Below are positions 60,956 to 64,000 of a DNA stretch of 64,000 nucleotides, piece after piece. The translations under genes and the position numbers were made by a program. Source of the DNA: Anaerotignum propionicum DSM 1682 (GTDB taxonomy: Bacteria > Bacillota > Clostridia > Lachnospirales > Anaerotignaceae); assembly GCF_001561955.1 (NCBI RefSeq), contig NZ_CP014223.1, positions 2,046,001 through 2,110,000 on the forward strand, read 5' to 3'. A model generated the notes under the pieces. The model was not told the DNA's origin, made no database searches, and was given only the letters and a program-made list of their open reading frames with translations. The stretch's first letter is position 1. Each line of letters begins with the position of its first letter.

Positions 60956-62346
60956 CAATCCTCTTTTTTCGTCTTGTCACCACAATACGTCATCATTATT
61001 ATCGCTTCAACGTGGGTCGTCATTGGGAACTGATCCACCGCTTGAACATCCTCCACCTTAAACCCTTTTTCCGTTAGTATCGATACATCTCTCGCCAGCG
61101 TTGCAGGGTTACAAGAAACATAAATTAATTTCTTCGGTTTAATAGATGCAATGGTGTTTAAAAGAATCTCATCACAGCCTTTTCTTGGTGGATCCACCAC
61201 AATGACATCAGCAGTAATCCCCTTTTCATGAAATAATTTAGGGATTATGACCTCCGCTGCACCAACCTCAAAAGATACATTTTGAATACCATTTCGTTCT
61301 GCATTTTTTCTTGCATCAACAATCGCCTCTGGCACAATCTCCACGCCGAAAACTTTCTTCGCCTTTTTTGCAAAAAATAGAGATATTGTACCAATTCCAC
61401 AATACAAATCCAAAACTGTCTCTTCGCCATTCAGGTTTGCCATCTCAACAGCCTTATTATATAAAACCTCAGTTTGTGTTGGGTTTACTTGATAAAAAGA
61501 TAATGGAGAAATTTCAAAAGAAATATCACCCAAGGTATCTTCTATAGAACTTTTTCCCCAGAGGGTAATCACTTTCTCACCCAGAATTACATTGGTTTGT
61601 TGCTTATTGACATTAATCACAATAGAGACAACACCATCAATTTTTCTTAACCGTTCCACCAAAACCTCACTATATGGAAGCTTCTTCCCATTTAGTACAA
61701 TACAAATCATGATTTCGCCACTATTTTTTCCCACTCTGGTCAAAATATGGCGCACCAGACCCTTATGCTTCTCTTCATCATAAGCTGATATTTTAAATTC
61801 ATCCATGAATTCTCGAACCACGGAAATTATTTCATCATTTACAATATCCTGCAAGAAGCATACCGACGAATCTACAATCCGATGGCTACGTTTTGCATAA
61901 AAACCAATTTCAGTTGCGCCAGTTTTTCTCATTCCTACTGGAAATTGAGCCTTATTTCGATATCTCCAAGGATTTTCCATTCCTAAAATAGGCACATCCC
62001 CAATATCTTTCAATCCCCCGATGCGTTCCAAATCATCTTTTACCTTTTTTGCCTTATATTCTAGTTGCCCTTCATAAGATAAGTGTTGCAACTGACACCC
62101 TCCGCAAGTCTTTGCTACGGGACAGGAAGGTTCCACGCGATATGGGGATTCTAAAAGAATTTCTACCAATTTTCCATATCCATAGCTTTTTTTTATTTTT
62201 AGAATGAGTACCTTAATTCTTTCCTCGGGTAACGCCCCTTCTACAAAAATGGTAAAACCATCAATTCTACCGATACCCTCTCCATTGCTACCCAATGCAT
62301 CAATGGTCATTTCATATATTTCATTCTTCTCTACAGGAAGACTCAT
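60955..62346 (-). CDS. rlmD: 23S rRNA (uracil-5-)-methyltransferase RlmD/RlmCD
   Basis: 463 residues. A TRAM domain lies at the N-terminus (EIYEMTIDALGSNGEGIGRI), the iron-sulphur cysteines are in CPVAKTCGGCQLQHLSY, and the SAM methylase core follows with VLDLYCGIGTISLFFAKKAK, VDPPRKGCDEILL and the catalytic YVSCNPATLARD. It methylates uracil in 23S rRNA. The start at 62346 follows GGAGGAAAAGG and overlaps the Cas4-like gene. Its 3' end is duplicated at 49.8 kb; rum/rlmD 3' ends are known integration sites for streptococcal conjugative elements. Confidence 0.92.
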   Translation of the reverse strand: MSLPVEKNEIYEMTIDALGSNGEGIGRIDGFTIFVEGALPEERIKVLILKIKKSYGYGKLVEILLESPYRVEPSCPVAKTCGGCQLQHLSYEGQLEYKAKKVKDDLERIGGLKDIGDVPILGMENPWRYRNKAQFPVGMRKTGATEIGFYAKRSHRIVDSSVCFLQDIVNDEIISVVREFMDEFKISAYDEEKHKGLVRHILTRVGKNSGEIMICIVLNGKKLPYSEVLVERLRKIDGVVSIVINVNKQQTNVILGEKVITLWGKSSIEDTLGDISFEISPLSFYQVNPTQTEVLYNKAVEMANLNGEETVLDLYCGIGTISLFFAKKAKKVFGVEIVPEAIVDARKNAERNGIQNVSFEVGAAEVIIPKLFHEKGITADVIVVDPPRKGCDEILLNTIASIKPKKLIYVSCNPATLARDVSILTEKGFKVEDVQAVDQFPMTTHVEAIIMMTYCGDKTKKED

Positions 62347-62950
62347 TTCCTTTTCCTCCAATAATTTCTGTCCCTGAATATTCACAAACTGTGCCGTTAC
62401 ATACACAATAACGGCAAGTTACAAAGCTTGGGTTGGCTTTACCTACACCATAAATCAGCATTTCCCGCATCTCTTTCGTTGTATTCAAAACTTCTTTACG
62501 CAAGCTCTTAATATTTTTTACAACAAACATATAGTCACTATATACCAATCTACCAAACTTAGGTCGAACCCCATAAACATCTTCTATAATCAAAAAGTAC
62601 GCCGCAAGTTGCAGCAAATCTCCTCTATGGGGCAGAGGATCGTCCCCAATTTTGCCGCTTTTCAGCTCCACAGGGACTAATCCCTTCCCTAACCTTTTTT
62701 TATAAATATAATCCGGCTTACCCTGCAACTCATATTCAGCAGAATGCAATAACTTGCCGAAATTTTCTTCATTTTTTCCGTTTTGCTTTTGGTCGGCATA
62801 AAATAAAGCGTATCCCCCCATACGATTAGATGAGGGAAGCTTTTTTATGGACCAACCACGGCCACGGAACAAAAACAGTACCAATAAAATCAGAACTGCT
62901 ATCATCAAAAATAAATCTGCCCACTCTAAGCTCTTAATAAAATCCAACAT
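62321..62950 (-). CDS. Membrane-anchored Cas4-like PD-(D/E)xK nuclease
   Basis: 209 residues. An N-terminal membrane helix (LFLMIAVLILLVLFLF) is followed by a PD-(D/E)xK domain: LQGKPDYIYKKR, LVPVELKSGKIGDD, RGDLLQLAAYFLIIEDVYGV and late cysteines (CRYCVCNGTVCEYS) as in Cas4/Dna2 iron-sulphur nucleases. The first cysteine of the usual cluster is missing here but the preceding gene encodes YCPYQWYY. It overlaps that gene by 17 bases and rlmD by 26. No CRISPR array is near, so it is a stand-alone DNA-processing enzyme. Confidence 0.75.
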   Translation of the reverse strand: MLDFIKSLEWADLFLMIAVLILLVLFLFRGRGWSIKKLPSSNRMGGYALFYADQKQNGKNEENFGKLLHSAEYELQGKPDYIYKKRLGKGLVPVELKSGKIGDDPLPHRGDLLQLAAYFLIIEDVYGVRPKFGRLVYSDYMFVVKNIKSLRKEVLNTTKEMREMLIYGVGKANPSFVTCRYCVCNGTVCEYSGTEIIGGKGNESSCREE

Positions 62951-63236
62951 CTACACCACTTTGCATCAAATAGTAAATCACTGCACCTAGGATTAAAAGC
63001 AGAACCGCTATTTTCCACGCCAAATTTCTCAAGCGAAGCTCTGCATAATTTCGTTTATGAAATTCCAGCCCCTTTGTAAAGTTAGCGTTCATACCATCCC
63101 CCAATGCCAGAGCCTCGTTTCGCTCCTGATATAGGCGACGCAATTCCTTTCTGCCATACAGCTTTTCATAGTACCATTGATAAGGGCAATAAGAATATTT
63201 ATTGATTTCGTGGGCTGAAATCGTTTTTCTCTCCAT
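62934..63236 (-). CDS. Membrane protein carrying the N-terminal Cas4-like segment
   Basis: 100 residues. ISAHEINKYSYCPYQWYYEK matches the N-terminal motif of Cas4-type nucleases (Ser-x-I-x-x-Y-x-x-C-P), then EALALGDGMNANFTKGLEFH, and a membrane helix (IAVLLLILGAVIYYLMQSGV) ends the protein. Together with the overlapping downstream gene it looks like one Cas4-like enzyme divided into two membrane-tethered halves. The ATG at 63236 has only a weak upstream site. Confidence 0.65.
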   Translation of the reverse strand: MERKTISAHEINKYSYCPYQWYYEKLYGRKELRRLYQERNEALALGDGMNANFTKGLEFHKRNYAELRLRNLAWKIAVLLLILGAVIYYLMQSGVDVGFY

Positions 63237-63248
63237 CGTTTTTTCCTC

Positions 63249-64000
63249 TTATTTATAATCCGAACGTCGGATATTTCTTTGCAGCATCCGATTGAAGCCT
63301 GCCCAATTCCCTTGGGTATTATCCGCCGCCAGCATTTCTTCAATCATCTTTGTTTTTGCATCCATATTATCGGCACAATGCAAAATAAATGCCTCAATTG
63401 TTTCAGGCACCTTAGGAGAGCCATATTCCAATTCTCCATGGTGCGAGAGGATGCAATGCTTCAACAAAGATTCCAACTGTTTAGGAAAGCCGTTAATTTT
63501 TGCCGCTGTATCCTTAATCAATTCGGCACCCAAGAAAATGTGCCCCAAAAGCTGACCATCATCGGTATAATCATTTTCCGGGAAATCTGACAATTCCATA
63601 ATTTTTGCCGCATCATGAAGCATAGCAGATGCAATCAAAATATCTCGATTTACAAATTGATATCTCCCTGACATAAAATCGCAAATTTGAGTAACAGACA
63701 ATGTATGTTCCACCAGGCCGCCACGGAAGCTATGATGCATACTTTTTGCGGCAGAATGAAACTTAAATTCTTTACTAATCAAAGGATGGCGCAAAAAGAT
63801 TTCCTCTAGCATTTCCTTGATGTAAGGACTTTCGATGGTTTTAATATAATCCAAAAGCTGCTGGAACATTTCATCAATATTTTTATCCGTAGATGGAATA
63901 AAATCCACAGGGTCATATTCCCCCTCCATGCTACGTCTGATTCTTTTTATATTAATCTGCAAATCATTATTAAAAACAGTAACAGAACCGTCTATTTTAA
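63249..64000 (-). CDS. yhaM: YhaM-family 3'-5' exoribonuclease (partial, 5' end outside)
   Basis: At least 250 residues; the frame is open to the window edge (KIDGSVTVFNNDLQINIKRI), representing the end of the OB-fold. The HD domain follows: HHSFRGGLVEHTLSVTQICD, LIASAMLHDAAKIMEL and the later HHGELEYGSPKVPETIEAF. YhaM-type enzymes degrade RNA 3' to 5' in Firmicutes. It ends 12 bases before the membrane/Cas4-like pair, and all four genes to rlmD probably form one operon. Confidence 0.88.
   Translation of the reverse strand, partial: KIDGSVTVFNNDLQINIKRIRRSMEGEYDPVDFIPSTDKNIDEMFQQLLDYIKTIESPYIKEMLEEIFLRHPLISKEFKFHSAAKSMHHSFRGGLVEHTLSVTQICDFMSGRYQFVNRDILIASAMLHDAAKIMELSDFPENDYTDDGQLLGHIFLGAELIKDTAAKINGFPKQLESLLKHCILSHHGELEYGSPKVPETIEAFILHCADNMDAKTKMIEEMLAADNTQGNWAGFNRMLQRNIRRSDYK

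Noticed and set aside
1-64000. tRNA, rRNA or riboswitch genes
   Set aside because: No cloverleaf with conserved T-loop, no rRNA signature and no recognisable riboswitch core was found by reading; only terminators and the lsa leader were supported.

Overview
The window is AT-rich with strong AGGAGG-type ribosome binding sites, S-layer-homology (SLH) proteins, a SpoVG homologue, an agr quorum-sensing locus and Lsa/ArdA/YodL-type accessory genes. This points to a Gram-positive anaerobe of the Clostridia, probably a gut commensal; genus cannot be fixed from the sequence. No rRNA or tRNA gene was recognised. Only the right edge (about 60.9-64 kb: rlmD, two Cas4-like nuclease/membrane genes, a YhaM-type HD exoribonuclease) looks like core chromosome. 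The rest is accessory DNA.

Layout. (1) 1-4.8 kb: two resistance/efflux modules on the plus strand: an Lsa-type ABC-F ribosome-protection gene with leader peptide and attenuator but a frameshift, then a double-MerR regulator with an ABC exporter. Each module is bounded by a terminator and a remnant of the 3' end of the DUF3852-type gene that lies intact at 4.8 kb. (2) 4.8-25.6 kb, minus strand: a Tad-like pilus/secretion operon of the kind found in large clostridial integrative conjugative elements (DUF3852, DUF5704, DUF6550, two DUF4320, TadC, TadB, CpaF, TadZ-like ATPase, CpaB/SAF, prepilin peptidase, two Flp-like pilins around a 1395-residue SLH/Ig-repeat surface protein), followed by element accessory genes (SpoVG-like, YodL, DUF3849, Dam methylase, antirepressor). 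A 2.67-kb group II intron splits cpaF. (3) 25.8-29.3 kb: a complete recombinase-in-trio (RIT) element with 32-bp perfect terminal inverted repeats, inserted in a YodL/DUF4314-type gene whose two halves lie on either side. (4) 29.3-33.2 kb: ArdA, SLOG and XRE-regulator genes of the same element.

(5) 33.4-47.4 kb: a run of single genes all on the minus strand (lipoprotein, small membrane proteins, GIY-YIG protein, SLH protein, DUF4275, membrane-anchored excisionase-like protein, a 1324-residue STAND NTPase with an N-terminal nuclease-like domain). From 34.9 to 43.5 kb nearly every gene is followed by a copy of a short repeat with core TTATGTTTA (ten copies). This looks like a gene-cassette array and is the best candidate here for something undescribed. 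A decayed IS91-like element sits inside it. (6) 47.7-50 kb: a diverged second copy of the 3' end and terminator of rlmD, with a class-C group II intron inserted in the terminator hairpin. (7) 50-57.7 kb: an AlbA_2/ATPase regulator, decayed surface-protein genes, and a secreted HNH/AHH-like toxin gene followed by two paralogous candidate immunity genes and a SUKH (SMI1/KNR4) immunity gene. (8) 57.7-60.7 kb: an agr locus with agrD divergent from agrCAB and LytTR direct repeats between them, next to the toxin cluster.

Working picture: the left half belongs to a conjugative element carrying its own pilus and anti-restriction/anti-repressor genes. The right half is an island at the 3' end of rlmD that combines phage defence, interbacterial toxin/immunity genes and quorum sensing. 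Several genes are broken by single-base lesions, often in A-runs, so either decay or sequencing error must be considered for these.
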